In this document: piece by piece, positions 1-13,566 of the stretch
How the letters are laid out: the number at the start of each line of letters is the position of its first letter
Position numbering within the stretch: the first letter of the stretch is position 1
Source: Neisseria zoodegmatis
GTDB taxonomy: Bacteria > Pseudomonadota > Gammaproteobacteria > Burkholderiales > Neisseriaceae
Length of the DNA stretch: 64,000 nucleotides
Direction of reading: 5' to 3'
Assembly (NCBI RefSeq): GCF_900187305.1
Contig: NZ_LT906434.1
Span: forward strand, 124,001-188,000
Program-made: the position numbers and the translations under genes
The notes under the pieces: generated by a model
Databases searched by the model: none
What the model was told of the DNA's origin: nothing
What the model saw: the letters and a program-made list of their open reading frames with translations, nothing else

Positions 1-890
1 AATGACCCCCTAGCCATAACAGTGCTTTACCCCCGGAAGTGATACATGAGGCACTACCTAAATAGTTTTCGGGGAGAACCAGCTATCTCCGAGTTTGTTT
101 AGCCTTTCACCCCTATCCACAGCTCATCCCCGCATTTTGCAACATGCGTGGGTTCGGACCTCCAGTACCTGTTACGGCACCTTCATCCTGGCCATGGATA
201 GATCACTCGGTTTCGGGTCTACACCCAGCAACTCATCGCCCTATTAAGACTCGGTTTCCCTACGCCTCCCCTATCCGGTTAAGCTCGCTACTGAATGTAA
301 GTCGTTGACCCATTATACAAAAGGTACGCAGTCACCCAATTAATAGGCTTCCACTGTTTGTATGCATCAGGTTTCAGGTTCTATTTCACTCCCCTCCCGG
401 GGTTCTTTTCGCCTTTCCCTCACGGTACTGGTTCACTATCGGTCGATGATGAGTATTTAGCCTTGGAGGATGGTCCCCCCATATTCAGACAGGATTCCAC
501 GTGTCCCGCCCTACTTGTCGTATACCTAGTACCACTGATGAAATTTCGAATACGGGGCTATCACCCACTATGGCCAAGCTTCCCAGCTTGTTCTTCTATC
601 TCAACAGCTATCATATACAGGCTCCTCCGCGTTCGCTCGCCACTACTTACGGAATCTCGGTTGATTTCTTTTCCTCCGGGTACTTAGATGGTTCAGTTCT
701 CCGGGTTCGCTTCGCTTATCCTATGTATTCAGATAAGGATACCGTACAAAATACGGTGGGTTTCCCCATTCGGACATCACCGGATCATAGCTTTATTGCC
801 AGCTCCCCGATGCTTTTCGCAGGCTTACACGTCCTTCGTCGCCTATCATCGCCAAGGCATCCACCTGATGCACTTATTCACTTGACTCTA
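1..890 (-). rRNA. rrl: 23S ribosomal RNA, 5' part (runs off the left edge)
   Basis: The reverse complement reads as the 5' domain of a Neisseria-type 23S rRNA, with the conserved GGTGGATGCC element near position 865. The exact 5' end is placed near 890 by alignment in memory with other 23S starts and could be off by several bases. The gene follows tRNA-Ala on the minus strand in the normal order 16S-Ile-Ala-23S. Open reading frames across this stretch are artefacts. Confidence 0.95.
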
Positions 891-1100
891 TCATTTCAAG
901 AACCTCTCTGACTTCGTTGTTTCGGCGTTGACTACCTACCCAACTTGAAGTCTTTACTCTGACAAAGCTTACTGCTTGTTGTGTACCGAACTGTGCCTTT
1001 TGTGTTTCACAGTTCAGTCGATACAATCATCACCCAAATACTGCGGCTTACCTGTTACAGTAAGCCAACATTGTCTTTGTTTGTTGATTTCGGCTTTCCA

Positions 1101-1115
1101 ATTTGTTAAAGATCA
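1101..1115 (-). promoter_or_regulatory. boxA-like antitermination element before 23S
   Basis: On the minus strand this reads TGATCTTTAACAAAT, close to the boxA consensus that loads the NusB/NusE antitermination complex in rRNA leaders and spacers. It lies between tRNA-Ala and 23S, where a second boxA is usual. Confidence 0.6.
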
Positions 1116-1215
1116 ATGCGTTTTACATGAAACAAACTTTTGTCTCAAACTTCGCAAATTAAAATGAGCTGCGCATTGTAGCAGCTAACTTTAATTTGTA
1201 AAGTCTTTAAATGTT

Positions 1216-1291
1216 TGGTGGAGGCAAACGGGATCGAACCGATGACCCCCTGCTTGCAAAGCAGGTGCTCTACCAACTGAGCTATGCCCCC
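1216..1291 (-). tRNA. tRNA-Ala (anticodon TGC)
   Basis: The 76-nt reverse complement starts GGGGGCATAGCTC, has the anticodon loop CTTTGCAAG, a GGTTCGATCC T-arm and an encoded CCA end. The acceptor stem pairs fully. It is in the 16S-23S spacer, the normal place for this tRNA. Confidence 0.97.
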
Positions 1292-1340
1292 ATACTCTTA
1301 CTCAAGTATCGATACTGCTTACTCTTGCTTTGAGAATGTC

Positions 1341-1417
<77 letters not shown>

Positions 1418-1585
1418 AAGGTCTCTTTGCTTTCCAATATGCCAACAACCATCCTTCTTAATCCGAATAACCTTTTCGGTCATGCTCGGCTTAAAAGTAA
1501 TTCATGCAGCACATCTTCAAGCTTAAACGCATCTTTAATATCACAGTTTACCGATAAGTGTGAGTGCCTCTCAGCCTCTTTTCTC

Positions 1586-3130
<1,545 letters not shown>

Positions 3131-3251
3131 ATCTCTAACTTTTTAACTTCTGGTCTGCTTCAAAGTAACTGACAGACAATGTATAATCTTGTCTCTCTGT
3201 TTTTGTCGCAGTGTGAGGCCTAAAGACACTCACACTTATCGGTAATCTGTG

Positions 3252-3266
3252 TTGTTAAAGAACGGT
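3252..3266 (-). promoter_or_regulatory. boxA-like element in the rRNA leader
   Basis: The minus strand reads CGTTCTTTAACAAC about 125 nt upstream of 16S. This matches boxA of rRNA antitermination leaders. Confidence 0.6.
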
Positions 3267-3295
3267 TGCTGCTGTGTCAGCAGCGAAGAAACCGA

Positions 3296-3325
3296 ACTAT
3301 ACACACCCGCCCGCACCCCCGTCAA
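3296..3325 (-). promoter_or_regulatory. Candidate rRNA operon promoter
   Basis: On the minus strand a -35 TTGACG (3320-3325) is separated by 18 bp from a -10 TATAGT (3296-3301), followed by the boxA leader and 16S. The GC-rich spacer and position fit a stringently controlled rRNA promoter; this is inference from sequence only. Confidence 0.6.
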
Positions 3326-3480
3326 CAACCACAACGCAAAAAATCACAACGGAAATCACATATCGCTGTTTATTATGGGAATTATTTTAGACAACTTTAC
3401 CCAACGCTTGCACAAAACCGCGAACTTTTAATCCAAACACCAACGCACCACCCATCAATCCAAATGCGCCAAACACTCAA

Positions 3481-3513
3481 AGGCCGTCTGAAAAAAGAAT
3501 TTTCAGACGGCCT
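3481..3513. terminator. Inverted uptake-sequence pair, terminator after sstT
   Basis: Two AGGCCGTCTGAA copies face each other with a short loop and form a strong hairpin downstream of the minus-strand sstT gene. Inverted uptake-sequence pairs are the common Neisseria terminator type. Confidence 0.8.
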
Positions 3514-3557
3514 CAATCTACCTAAAGCACTCTCATCCTTGTACGGATGAATGAATT

Positions 3558-4787
3558 TTAAAGTTTGCCTTCTTCACGTTGTCTTCCATAATCTGCGGCC
3601 GCAGTAAAGAGTACATCAGTAGATGAGTTCAACGCGGTTTCGGCTGAATCTTGTACTACGCCGATAATAAATCCTACTGCTACAACTTGCATGGCAATAT
3701 CATTTGGAATGCCGAACAAACTGCACGCTAAAGGAATTAACAGCAATGAACCGCCGGCTACGCCTGAAGCACCCGCCGCACTAACGGTAGCAACCAAACT
3801 CAACAATAAAGCTGTCGCAAAATCCACTTGAATGCCTTGAGTGTGTGCGGCTGCCATTGCTAACACGGTGATGGTGATGGCGGCGCCCGCCATGTTGATG
3901 GTCGCACCCAAAGGAATAGAAATCGAATACGTATCTTCGTGCAAACCGAGTTTTTTGGCCAACGACATATTAACCGGGATATTGGCTGCGGAAGAGCGGG
4001 TGAAGAAAGCTGTTACTCCGCTTTCGCGCAAGCAAGTCAGCACAAGCGGATAGGGATTGCGCCGGATTTTCCACCACACAATCAACGGATTCGCCACCAA
4101 AGCGATAAACAGCATACAGCCTACCAATACGGCCAGTAATTTCGCGTAGCCTGCCAAAGCACCGAAACCGGTTTCGGCAATGGTGGAAGACACTAAACCG
4201 AAGATACCTAAAGGTGCGAAACGGATAACCCATTTGACAACGGTTGAAACGGCATCCGCCAAGTCTGCAATCATGAGTCTCGTTTGCTCGGACGCATGAC
4301 GCAAGGCAAATCCCAACACCAAGCCCCATGCCAAAATGCCGATGTAGTTTGCATTCGCAAGGGCATTAATCGGATTGGCTACCAGATTCAGCAGCAAGGT
4401 TTTCATGACTTCTTTAATGCCTGAAGGAGGCGTAGTAGTAACGTCACCTGCACTTACCAATACGATTTCGGTTGGAAACAGAAAACTTGCAATCACAGCA
4501 GAAAGCGCGGCAGTAAACGTACCAATGGCATACAACACAATAATAGGTTTGATGTAAGCCTCATTGCCTTTTTGGTGGCTGGCAATGGCACTCATGACCA
4601 ACACAAACACCAGCACGGGTGCAACTGCTTTCAATGCACCCACAAAAAGCGTTCCCAACAGCCCAGCCGCCAAACCGGCAGAAGGCGACAGTGCCGCCAG
4701 TGCTGCACCTAACAGCAGCCCGATAATAATCTGCTGCACCAAACTAACGCGATTAACGGCATCAATAACCGGATTTCCACTTGCCAC
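3558..4787 (-). CDS. sstT: Serine/threonine:sodium symporter SstT
   Basis: The 409-residue protein is a very hydrophobic member of the dicarboxylate/amino acid:cation symporter family and matches SstT in length. It should import L-serine and L-threonine with sodium across the inner membrane. The sequence shows about eight to nine membrane segments, a serine-rich reentrant-like stretch and the family region [14 protein letters not shown] in the second half. The start codon is GTG at 4785-4787 with an AAGGA ribosome site upstream and a CCTTATATAAGG palindrome at 4795-4806. It is monocistronic, ending at an inverted uptake-sequence terminator. Confidence 0.93.
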   Translation of the reverse strand: MASGNPVIDAVNRVSLVQQIIIGLLLGAALAALSPSAGLAAGLLGTLFVGALKAVAPVLVFVLVMSAIASHQKGNEAYIKPIIVLYAIGTFTAALSAVIASFLFPTEIVLVSAGDVTTTPPSGIKEVMKTLLLNLVANPINALANANYIGILAWGLVLGFALRHASEQTRLMIADLADAVSTVVKWVIRFAPLGIFGLVSSTIAETGFGALAGYAKLLAVLVGCMLFIALVANPLIVWWKIRRNPYPLVLTCLRESGVTAFFTRSSAANIPVNMSLAKKLGLHEDTYSISIPLGATINMAGAAITITVLAMAAAHTQGIQVDFATALLLSLVATVSAAGASGVAGGSLLLIPLACSLFGIPNDIAMQVVAVGFIIGVVQDSAETALNSSTDVLFTAAADYGRQREEGKL

Positions 4788-5190
4788 GACACATCCTTAT
4801 ATAAGGTTAAGAATAGCTAACATTCTAAAATAAAACGCTTTGAATGGATAGAAGCCGTTAATTAAGCTGCTAAATTTTTATAAACCATATTTTTTAGTGT
4901 TTTATTTCAATTTAAATCAAATTTTAATATTTTATTTTTATAAAATATCTCATCACGAAGTACACCCTTTTATTCATCCGTAACATCATTTTCTTTTTCA
5001 GGCGTTTTCAGTTTGTTCGCTTTCATTTTTTAGAAAATCTGTAAAATTTGCTATAAGAATAAATGCTTATCGATGAAAAAATCTTTCTTGGTTTAATGAT
5101 GCCGCCTGCTGAAAATAATAAAAAATGCTAGAATCGGCCTTCGCAGATGCTGCTATCGTTTTAAAAAATTAAAAACTGGTTTAAGAAGTT
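4788..5190. other. AT-rich divergent intergenic region
   Basis: This gene-free stretch separates the divergent sstT and tamA genes. It is strongly AT-rich. I see a likely tamA -10 (listed separately) and the palindrome next to sstT; no RNA gene is evident. Confidence 0.6.
5126..5134 (+). promoter_or_regulatory. Possible extended -10 of tamA
   Basis: TGCTAGAAT matches an extended -10 (TGnTAnnnT) 57 nt before the tamA start. No convincing -35 is visible, which extended -10 promoters can tolerate. Confidence 0.4.
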
Positions 5191-7023
5191 ATGAAAAAAC
5201 ACACCGTTAAGCTTTTACTGCCCGCGCTTTCGCTTGCCTGCACACAGGCTTTCGCCTATACGCCTTCGCCTGAAGACTATGTGCCTATTAAAAAAGAAAA
5301 AAAAGAACCGCAACAAGCTGAAAGCAATGGTAAAAAGCTGCCGGTAAAGTATCCGATCCATATCAATGTGAACGATAAAGAAGTCAAAGAGATGCTGGAA
5401 GAGCATTTGCCTTTGATTTCCCAGCAAGAAGAAGAGGAATTGGATAAAGAACAGCTGGGCTTTTTAGCTGAAGAAACGCCTGACAACGTTATCACGATGT
5501 TGAAAACCAAAGGGTATTTCAACGGCAAAGTTACGGTAGAACCTTTGGGCGAAGGCTATCAAGTTAATGTTACCACCGGCCCGCGCACGAAAGTGGATAA
5601 TGTCGGCGTGGCGATTGTGGGCGATGTGCTGCAAGACGGCGATTTGGCGCAATACTATAAAAGTGCTTTGGAAAACTGGGCCTTGCCGGTAGAAAATCCT
5701 TTCGACCAAAGCGGATGGAGCAGCAGTAAAACATCCGTGCTTTCAGCGGTAACACGCAAAAAATATCCTTTGGCCCGACTATCCCATTCTCAGGCCACCA
5801 TCAATCCCTACAACAATACCGCCGATTTGAATGTGGTCGTAGAGAGTAACCGGCCGATTTATTTCGGCGACATCCAAATCAGCGGCACCAAGCGCTATCC
5901 TGAAAGCGTGGTGCGTGGGATGGCCAAGTTCCAACCCGGTTCGCCTTATGATTTAGACCAGCTTCTCGATTATCAGCAGGCGCTGGAGCAAGACGGCCAT
6001 TATTCCGGCGCGTCGGTACAAGCCGATTTTGACAATTTGCAGGACGACAGAGTGCCGGTCAAAGTGGCGGTATCGGAAGTCAAACGGCACAAACTCGAAG
6101 CCGGTGTACGCTATGATTCCGAATACGGCTTGGGCGGGCGCATCGGTTATGACTACTACAACCTGTTTAACCGCGGCTACATCGGTTCATTCGTTGTGGA
6201 CACGGATAAATACGAAACTACCGTGGCAGCCGGTGTGAGCCAACCGCGCAAAAGCAACGGCCATTATCTGACTTCCAACGTTTCCTACACCCGCTCCACC
6301 ACTCAAAACCTTGAGAAACACGCTTTACGCAGCGGCATTTGGCGCGTGCGCGAGCGTAACAACATCGAATCGCGTATCGGCGTCGAATACCTGACCGAAA
6401 GCAGCCGCGTGCCGGACACCAATTACGATTTAGGCCGCAGCCACGCCACGATGGTAACGGCTTCGTGGAAACGGCAGGAAATGTCTACGCTGCTGCGTCC
6501 CGAAAACGGCTATTACCTCGACGGCAAAATCGGCTCTACACTCGGCTCGCTGCTGTCGTCCACCAGCATCGCACGGGCGCGGGCAAGCGCGGGTTATTAC
6601 TTCACGCCGGAAAACAAAAAAATCGGCACCTTTATCGCGCGCGGACAAGTGGGCTATGTGTATGCGCGCGAAGATCAGGAAGTACCCTCTTCTTTAAGGT
6701 TCCGCACTGGTGGTGCAACCTCCATCCGCGGTTATGAATTGGACAGCATCGGCTTGGCCGGCCCCAACAATTCCGTGCTGCCCGAACGCGCTTTGGCTGT
6801 GGCCAGCTTGGAATACCAATATCCGATCAACAAGAGCTTTTCGGCAGCGGTATTCCACGACATGGGTGACGCAGCTTTGAACTTTAAGAAAATGTCGTTG
6901 AAGCACGGCACGGGCCTCGGCGTGCGCTGGTTCAGCCCGGTAGCGCCTTTCTCGTTTGACATTGCCTACGGCCACCACGACAAAAAAGTACGCTGGCACA
7001 TCAGCTTGGGCACACGTTTTTAA
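5191..7023 (+). CDS. tamA: Omp85-family translocation/assembly protein TamA
   Basis: The 610-residue protein has a signal peptide (residues 1-22, cleavage after AFA), an N-terminal region of POTRA-like domains (roughly 30-270) and a C-terminal 16-strand barrel domain ending in phenylalanine, the usual outer-membrane barrel signature. TamA inserts in the outer membrane and works with TamB in envelope assembly and lipid transport between the membranes. tamB follows directly, which fixes the assignment as TamA rather than BamA. A lysine-rich stretch (KKEKKEPQQ) follows the mature N-terminus. Confidence 0.92.
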   Translation: MKKHTVKLLLPALSLACTQAFAYTPSPEDYVPIKKEKKEPQQAESNGKKLPVKYPIHINVNDKEVKEMLEEHLPLISQQEEEELDKEQLGFLAEETPDNVITMLKTKGYFNGKVTVEPLGEGYQVNVTTGPRTKVDNVGVAIVGDVLQDGDLAQYYKSALENWALPVENPFDQSGWSSSKTSVLSAVTRKKYPLARLSHSQATINPYNNTADLNVVVESNRPIYFGDIQISGTKRYPESVVRGMAKFQPGSPYDLDQLLDYQQALEQDGHYSGASVQADFDNLQDDRVPVKVAVSEVKRHKLEAGVRYDSEYGLGGRIGYDYYNLFNRGYIGSFVVDTDKYETTVAAGVSQPRKSNGHYLTSNVSYTRSTTQNLEKHALRSGIWRVRERNNIESRIGVEYLTESSRVPDTNYDLGRSHATMVTASWKRQEMSTLLRPENGYYLDGKIGSTLGSLLSSTSIARARASAGYYFTPENKKIGTFIARGQVGYVYAREDQEVPSSLRFRTGGATSIRGYELDSIGLAGPNNSVLPERALAVASLEYQYPINKSFSAAVFHDMGDAALNFKKMSLKHGTGLGVRWFSPVAPFSFDIAYGHHDKKVRWHISLGTRF

Positions 7024-7034
7024 ACCGACCCATC

Positions 7035-7093
7035 AGGCCATCTGAAAAACTTATGCTTACAGCGAACGGCACACCGATATTTTCAGACGGCCT
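7035..7093. repeat. Imperfect inverted uptake-sequence pair between tamA and tamB
   Basis: A one-base variant uptake sequence (AGGCCATCTGAAA) faces a perfect copy 30 nt later. The loop is long and there is no other gap between the genes, so it may act as a weak or no terminator, leaving tamA-tamB cotranscribed. Confidence 0.5.
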
Positions 7094-7182
7094 CACACTA
7101 TATATACATATACGATATAAGAACCTACGGTCAGCAAGCCAGCAGCCTCCGACCTACCCCAAGATGCACAGGTTAATACAAG

Positions 7183-10100
7183 ATGACAGACCATCAGGAT
7201 AATAAAAACACCGAACAACTCCGGCAAAACGGGTATACGGAAACGCTTCCCGATACGAGGCCGTCTGAAAAGCAGCCGAAAAAAAGAAAATGGCTCAAAA
7301 TCACAGCGGTATTGTTCGCCTCGCTGTTGTTTGTTTTCAGCGCGCTGGCAGGTGCCGTGGTGTGGCTCGCCAGCACCGAATCCGGCCTGCGCTACGGTCT
7401 GTATAACATTCCCTCATGGTTCGGCGTCAACATCCAATCCAAAAACCTGAAAGGCACACTTTGGAAAGGCTTTACCGGCGACGAATGGCGCATCGAAACC
7501 GAAGGCGCCGACATCGAAATCAGCGCCTTAACCTTCGACTGGCAGCCCGACGAGCTGAAACAGAAAAAACTGCACATCCGCCAAATCCTCGCCGGCGACA
7601 TCAGCGTCATCACCAAGCCCACCCCGCCCAAAGAAAAACAGCCTCCGCAAGGTTTGCCCAAAAGCGTGAGCCTGCCTTTGGAAGTGCTGGTTGATAAATT
7701 GGAAACCGGCAAAATCAGCGTCGGCCCGCGCGCCAACAAGCAAACCGTTTACCTCAACCACCTTTCAGCCTCATACGCCTACGACCACCAGATCCACAGC
7801 CTCAAGCTGGCCGACATCAACACCCCGTGGAACAGCGCATCAGGCAACGCCACCCTGGGCGTGAAAAGCCCGTTTTACCTCAACGCGATTCTCAACGGCA
7901 GCGGCACGCTGGATAACGATTACATCGTAGCCGCCACCCGCCTGACCGGCAGCCTGCAAGACGTAGAAACCGACATCCGCATCGACGGCGACAACGTTCG
8001 CCTGCATGCCACCTCCGTGCTGCACCCCTTTGCCGAAAAACTGAACGACAAAATCAAGCTTGCGCAGGTTAAAGGTTTCAACATCAACCCCAGCGCTTTT
8101 TTATCTTCCCTGCCCAAAGCCAAGCTCGAGTTTGATGCCACCATCGTGCCCTCTTTCGAAAAAGGCATCGGCTTGGAAGGCTCGATAGATTTGCTGAACA
8201 GCGCCGCCGCACCCGCCGATGCACAAGGCATTCCGGTACGCAAACTGCTGTCGGGCTTCACCATCAACGATGAAGGTCTGATCCGCATTCAAGATACCGA
8301 AGCCCAACTGATGAACAAAGGCACCGTAGGGCTGGCCGGCACCATCGACACCGCCAAGCAAGAGCTTGCCCTCGCCGCCTCCCTGCGCGACATTACCGCC
8401 GCCGACGTAGTCAAACAAAAACTCGACGGCAAATTAAACGGCACCATCAAAGTCGGCGGCGCCTTTAAAAACCTCGAAACCGCTTGGGAACTCGATACCG
8501 GCAACGCCCTTTCAGACGGCCTCATCCAAATGCACACCGACGCCAAAAACGGCCAGCAAACCCTGCATTTCAAACAAGCCCGCGTACGCCCGACTAACGG
8601 CGGCGAAATCAATGCCACAGGCTCGCTGGAGCTGTTTAAAAACCAAGCGCTCAAGCTCGCCGTGGTCAGCAAAAACTTCAACCCCGGCAAGCTAAACACG
8701 CAGTTCCCCGCCGGCAGCGTCAACGGCACGATTAACCTCGACGGCGAAATCGCCAACCAAAAATACAGCGGCAAAATGCAGTTCGGCCCCAGCACGCTTT
8801 CCGGCGTACCGCTGAAAGGCAGCGCCGATGTCGTTTATGAAAAAGCCCACCTCTCTCGCGCCGTGGCCGACATCCTGCTCGGCAACAACAGCATCAAAAC
8901 CAACGGCAGCTTCGGCAAACAGGGCGACCGCCTGAATGTAGACATCAACGCCCCCGATTTAAGCCGCTTCGGCTTCGGACTCAGCGGCCTGATTACCGCC
9001 AAAGGCTACATTGCCGGCGACCCCGCCAAGCTGGAAGCCGATTTAGTCGGACAAGCCCGCAGCCTGCGCGTTGCCGATGCCGTACAAATCAACGACCTCA
9101 ACTTCAAACTACAAGGCTCGCCCGATTACAGCCGCCCCTTAAACGTCGAACTCAAAGGCAACCGCATCAGCATCCTCGGCGGCGGTTCGCCCACCGTGAT
9201 CGACAGCGTCGATTTATCCGTTAACGGCACAGGCTTGAGCCACCGCATCCGTGGCGGCGGCAACATGTCGCTCGGCGGCAAACCCTACACCCTCGCCGTC
9301 GATGCCAACGGCGGCTTGGACAACAAACAGCAATGGAAAGGCACGCTCAGCGTGCTGGATATCGGCGGTGCATTCAATCTCAAGCTGCAAAACCGCATGA
9401 ACCTCGAAGCCGGTGCCAACCGCGTAGCCATGAGTGCTGCGCGCTGGTCGGCCATGGGCGGCAGCCTGAATATGGAAAACTTTGTTTGGGACAAGAGAAA
9501 CGGCATCACCACCAAAGGCAACGCCGTCAATCTCGATATGTCACAACTGCATAATTTCTACACCCCGCCCGTGAAACACAATCTCGTTTTGGCCGGCGAC
9601 TGGGATTTGTCGTACAGCCAAAACGCCCGCGGCTACCTCAACATCCGCCGTCAAAGCGGCGACGTGGAGCTGCCGTACCGCAAACAAATGCTCGGCTTGG
9701 GCGCACTTTCCCTCAATACCACTTTCCAAAACGGCCGTATCGACAGCAAACTCGACGGCGTTACCGGCTACGGCAACATCAACGGCAACGTCGTGATCAG
9801 CCAGCAGTTTGGTAACGACATCAAACTCGCACCCATCAACGGCAAAATCAGCATCGGCGCGCCCAATCTCGAAGCTTTCCGCAACTTCTTGCCCGTGGGC
9901 CAAACCCTGCGCGGCAACCTCGAAGGCATCGCCACCATCGGCGGACGCGTCGGCCAGCCCCAATTCAACGGCACGCTCAACGGCAACGACCTCTATTACC
10001 GCAACCAAGACTTAGGCTTGATTCTCGACCACGGCGTATTGCGTTCGCGCATTCAAGGCCAATCGTGGCTGATCGACAACCTGCGTTTCCACCGCGGCGG

Positions 10101-11094
10101 CACCGTAGAACTGAAAGGCACGGTAGGCTTAAACAACGCCGAGCCTAACGTCAACGTTGATGTTTTATTCAACAAATACAACGCGCTGGATAAAGCCAAC
10201 CGCCGCCTGACCCTCAGCGGCGACGCCAAAATGCTCTACACCGAAGCCAACGGCGTTATCCTCACCGGCACGCTCAAAGCCGATTCCGGCTATTTCGGCT
10301 TCCAAAAATCCGGCATGCCCACTTTAGACGACGATGTGGTCGTGCTCGGCGAAGTGGAAAAACCCAAATCCACGCCCACGCCCATCAGCATGAATCTCGT
10401 GCTCGACCTCAACGATAACCTGCGCTTCAGCGGCGAAGGCTTGGACGTTACCCTCGGCGGCCAACTCAACCTAACTGCCAAGCCCGGAGAGGCCGTACAA
10501 GGCGTCGGCACGGTGAAAGTCATCAAAGGCCGCTACAAAGCCTACGGACAAGACCTCGACATTACCAAAGGCCAAATTTCCTTCGTCGGCCCCTTGTCCG
10601 ACCCCAACCTCAACATCCGCGCCGAACGCCGCCTTTCTGCCGTCGGCGCCGGTGTAGAAGTGCTCGGCAGCCTCAACAACCCGCGCATTTCACTGGTAAC
10701 CAACGAGGCCATGAGCGAGAAAGACAAACTGTCGTGGCTGATTCTCAACCGTGCCAGCAGCGGCAGCGACAGCGACGAAGCCGCCCTTTCCGCCGCAGCA
10801 GGTGCGTTCCTCGCAGGCCGCGTCAACGACAAACTCGGCTTGGTGGACGACTTCGGCTTCACCAGCAAACGCCGCCGCGACGCCCAAACCGGCGAACTGA
10901 ACCCCGCCGAACAAGTGCTGACCGTCGGCAAACAGCTCACCAACAACCTCTATCTGGGCTACGAATACGGCATCAACAGCGCCAGCCAGTCGGTCAAACT
11001 GGTTTACCAGCTTACCCGCGCCATTCAGGCCGTTGCCCGCGTCGGCAACCTCTCGTGGGGCGGCGAAGTGAAATACAGCATACGTTTCGACTAA
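7183..11094 (+). CDS. tamB: Translocation and assembly module protein TamB
   Basis: The 1303-residue protein has a short cytoplasmic tail, one membrane anchor (about residues 38-62) and a very long repetitive beta-rich periplasmic body typical of AsmA-like bridge proteins. Its C-terminal part is the TamB (DUF490) domain. It spans the periplasm and pairs with TamA. The cytoplasmic tail contains an uptake sequence read as codons RPSE (near 7258), so a DNA-uptake motif is embedded in the coding sequence. An inverted uptake-sequence terminator follows. Confidence 0.93.
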   Translation: MTDHQDNKNTEQLRQNGYTETLPDTRPSEKQPKKRKWLKITAVLFASLLFVFSALAGAVVWLASTESGLRYGLYNIPSWFGVNIQSKNLKGTLWKGFTGDEWRIETEGADIEISALTFDWQPDELKQKKLHIRQILAGDISVITKPTPPKEKQPPQGLPKSVSLPLEVLVDKLETGKISVGPRANKQTVYLNHLSASYAYDHQIHSLKLADINTPWNSASGNATLGVKSPFYLNAILNGSGTLDNDYIVAATRLTGSLQDVETDIRIDGDNVRLHATSVLHPFAEKLNDKIKLAQVKGFNINPSAFLSSLPKAKLEFDATIVPSFEKGIGLEGSIDLLNSAAAPADAQGIPVRKLLSGFTINDEGLIRIQDTEAQLMNKGTVGLAGTIDTAKQELALAASLRDITAADVVKQKLDGKLNGTIKVGGAFKNLETAWELDTGNALSDGLIQMHTDAKNGQQTLHFKQARVRPTNGGEINATGSLELFKNQALKLAVVSKNFNPGKLNTQFPAGSVNGTINLDGEIANQKYSGKMQFGPSTLSGVPLKGSADVVYEKAHLSRAVADILLGNNSIKTNGSFGKQGDRLNVDINAPDLSRFGFGLSGLITAKGYIAGDPAKLEADLVGQARSLRVADAVQINDLNFKLQGSPDYSRPLNVELKGNRISILGGGSPTVIDSVDLSVNGTGLSHRIRGGGNMSLGGKPYTLAVDANGGLDNKQQWKGTLSVLDIGGAFNLKLQNRMNLEAGANRVAMSAARWSAMGGSLNMENFVWDKRNGITTKGNAVNLDMSQLHNFYTPPVKHNLVLAGDWDLSYSQNARGYLNIRRQSGDVELPYRKQMLGLGALSLNTTFQNGRIDSKLDGVTGYGNINGNVVISQQFGNDIKLAPINGKISIGAPNLEAFRNFLPVGQTLRGNLEGIATIGGRVGQPQFNGTLNGNDLYYRNQDLGLILDHGVLRSRIQGQSWLIDNLRFHRGGTVELKGTVGLNNAEPNVNVDVLFNKYNALDKANRRLTLSGDAKMLYTEANGVILTGTLKADSGYFGFQKSGMPTLDDDVVVLGEVEKPKSTPTPISMNLVLDLNDNLRFSGEGLDVTLGGQLNLTAKPGEAVQGVGTVKVIKGRYKAYGQDLDITKGQISFVGPLSDPNLNIRAERRLSAVGAGVEVLGSLNNPRISLVTNEAMSEKDKLSWLILNRASSGSDSDEAALSAAAGAFLAGRVNDKLGLVDDFGFTSKRRRDAQTGELNPAEQVLTVGKQLTNNLYLGYEYGINSASQSVKLVYQLTRAIQAVARVGNLSWGGEVKYSIRFD

Positions 11095-11101
11095 CCGCCA
11101 T

Positions 11102-11135
11102 AAGGCCGTCTGAAAGCACGTTTTCAGACGGCCTT
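11102..11135. terminator. Inverted uptake-sequence terminator after tamB
   Basis: Two facing AGGCCGTCTGAAA copies with an 8-nt loop form a GC-rich hairpin followed by TTTATC, 8 nt after the tamB stop. Confidence 0.85.
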
Positions 11136-11173
11136 TATCATGTTTTGAGGCCGTCTGAAAAGCCGCTTTGATG

Positions 11174-11179
11174 TATAAT
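11174..11179 (+). promoter_or_regulatory. Likely purB -10 element
   Basis: A perfect TATAAT lies 72 nt before purB. The matching -35 is weak. Uptake sequences at 11148 and 11210 bracket it. Confidence 0.45.
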
Positions 11180-11182
11180 TGA

Positions 11183-12622
<1,440 letters not shown>

Positions 12623-12635
12623 GGCATTTGAAATG

Positions 12636-12676
12636 ATAAGAGGCCGTCTGAAAGCAGTTTTCAGACGGCCTCTTAT
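12636..12676. terminator. Inverted uptake-sequence terminator after purB
   Basis: The hairpin arms are 18 bp and perfect: ATAAG plus an uptake sequence on each side. It separates purB from CRISPR array A. Confidence 0.85.
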
Positions 12677-12688
12677 GTTGGAGGGATG

Positions 12689-13566
12689 GTTTAATAACAC
12701 AATCACGCAAAGGTGGCTGACACTTCCTGCGTTTCGCTGATTCGGTACTTTGTAGTTTCAACGCATAGCCACGCAAGGTGGCTGACTGCGGCAGCGGGGC
12801 AAATGTGATTGCTTTTGCCGTTTCAACACACAGCCACGTGAGGTGGCTGACTGCCCGCCCGTTTGCAAGCTACTTTGGCCGCTGGTTTCAACACACAGCC
12901 ACGCGAGGTGGCTGACAAAGGCTATTCTGCTAAAGTGGTTTCTTTTACTGTTTCAACACACAGCCGCCCGAAGGCGGCTGACGCAAATCAATTTCAGGTT
13001 TAAGCTTGTTGTAAAGTTTCAACACACAGCCACGCCAGGTGGCTGATGTCAACGATACTTGGACCGCTTCGGCCAACTTGCGTTTCAACACACAGCCACG
13101 CCAGGTGGCTGATAATTTAATCCTGTCTGCCACACGCGATATGTGTGTTTCAACACACAGCCACGCCAGGTGGCTGAAGAAAAGCAAGCCGAATTACTTT
13201 ATTACTACGGTGTTTCAACACACAGCCACGCCAGGTGGCTGACACCGTTTCAGCGGTTTTGCTTACCCAAAGGCTCGTTTCAACACACAGCCACGCCAGG
13301 TGGCTGATTATGCGCCTGCTGATGATTATTTAGACGGGCTGGTTTCAACACACAGCCACGCCAGGTGGCTGATAACGGTGCTGATTTGTTGTGCTTGAGT
13401 AGCGTTGTTTCAACACACAGCCACGCCAGGTGGCTGACGACGGGCGAGCGGACGGATATTTGAGCTGTGCGTTTCAACACACAGCCACGCCAGGTGGCTG
13501 AGTGGTCGATTACGAGCACCAAACCCTGCACAAAGGTTTCAACACACAGCCACGCCAGGTGGCTGA
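12689..13566 (-). CRISPR. CRISPR array A: 14 repeats (31-nt variant family), 13 spacers
   Basis: Repeats start at 12689, 12755, 12820, 12885, 12950, 13016, 13082, 13147, 13212, 13277, 13342, 13407, 13471 and 13536, with spacers of 33-35 nt. As printed, the usual unit begins GTTTCAACACACAG, then CCACGCCAGGTGG, then CTGA (31 nt). In the reverse complement it ends GTGTGTTGAAAC, the form expected of type I-C crRNA, so I infer leftward transcription with the leader right of 13566. The four leftmost units are degenerate, the first badly, as expected at a trailer end. The unit at 12950 is of the 32-nt array-B type. No cas genes are nearby and no spacer matches the window by eye. Confidence 0.95.
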
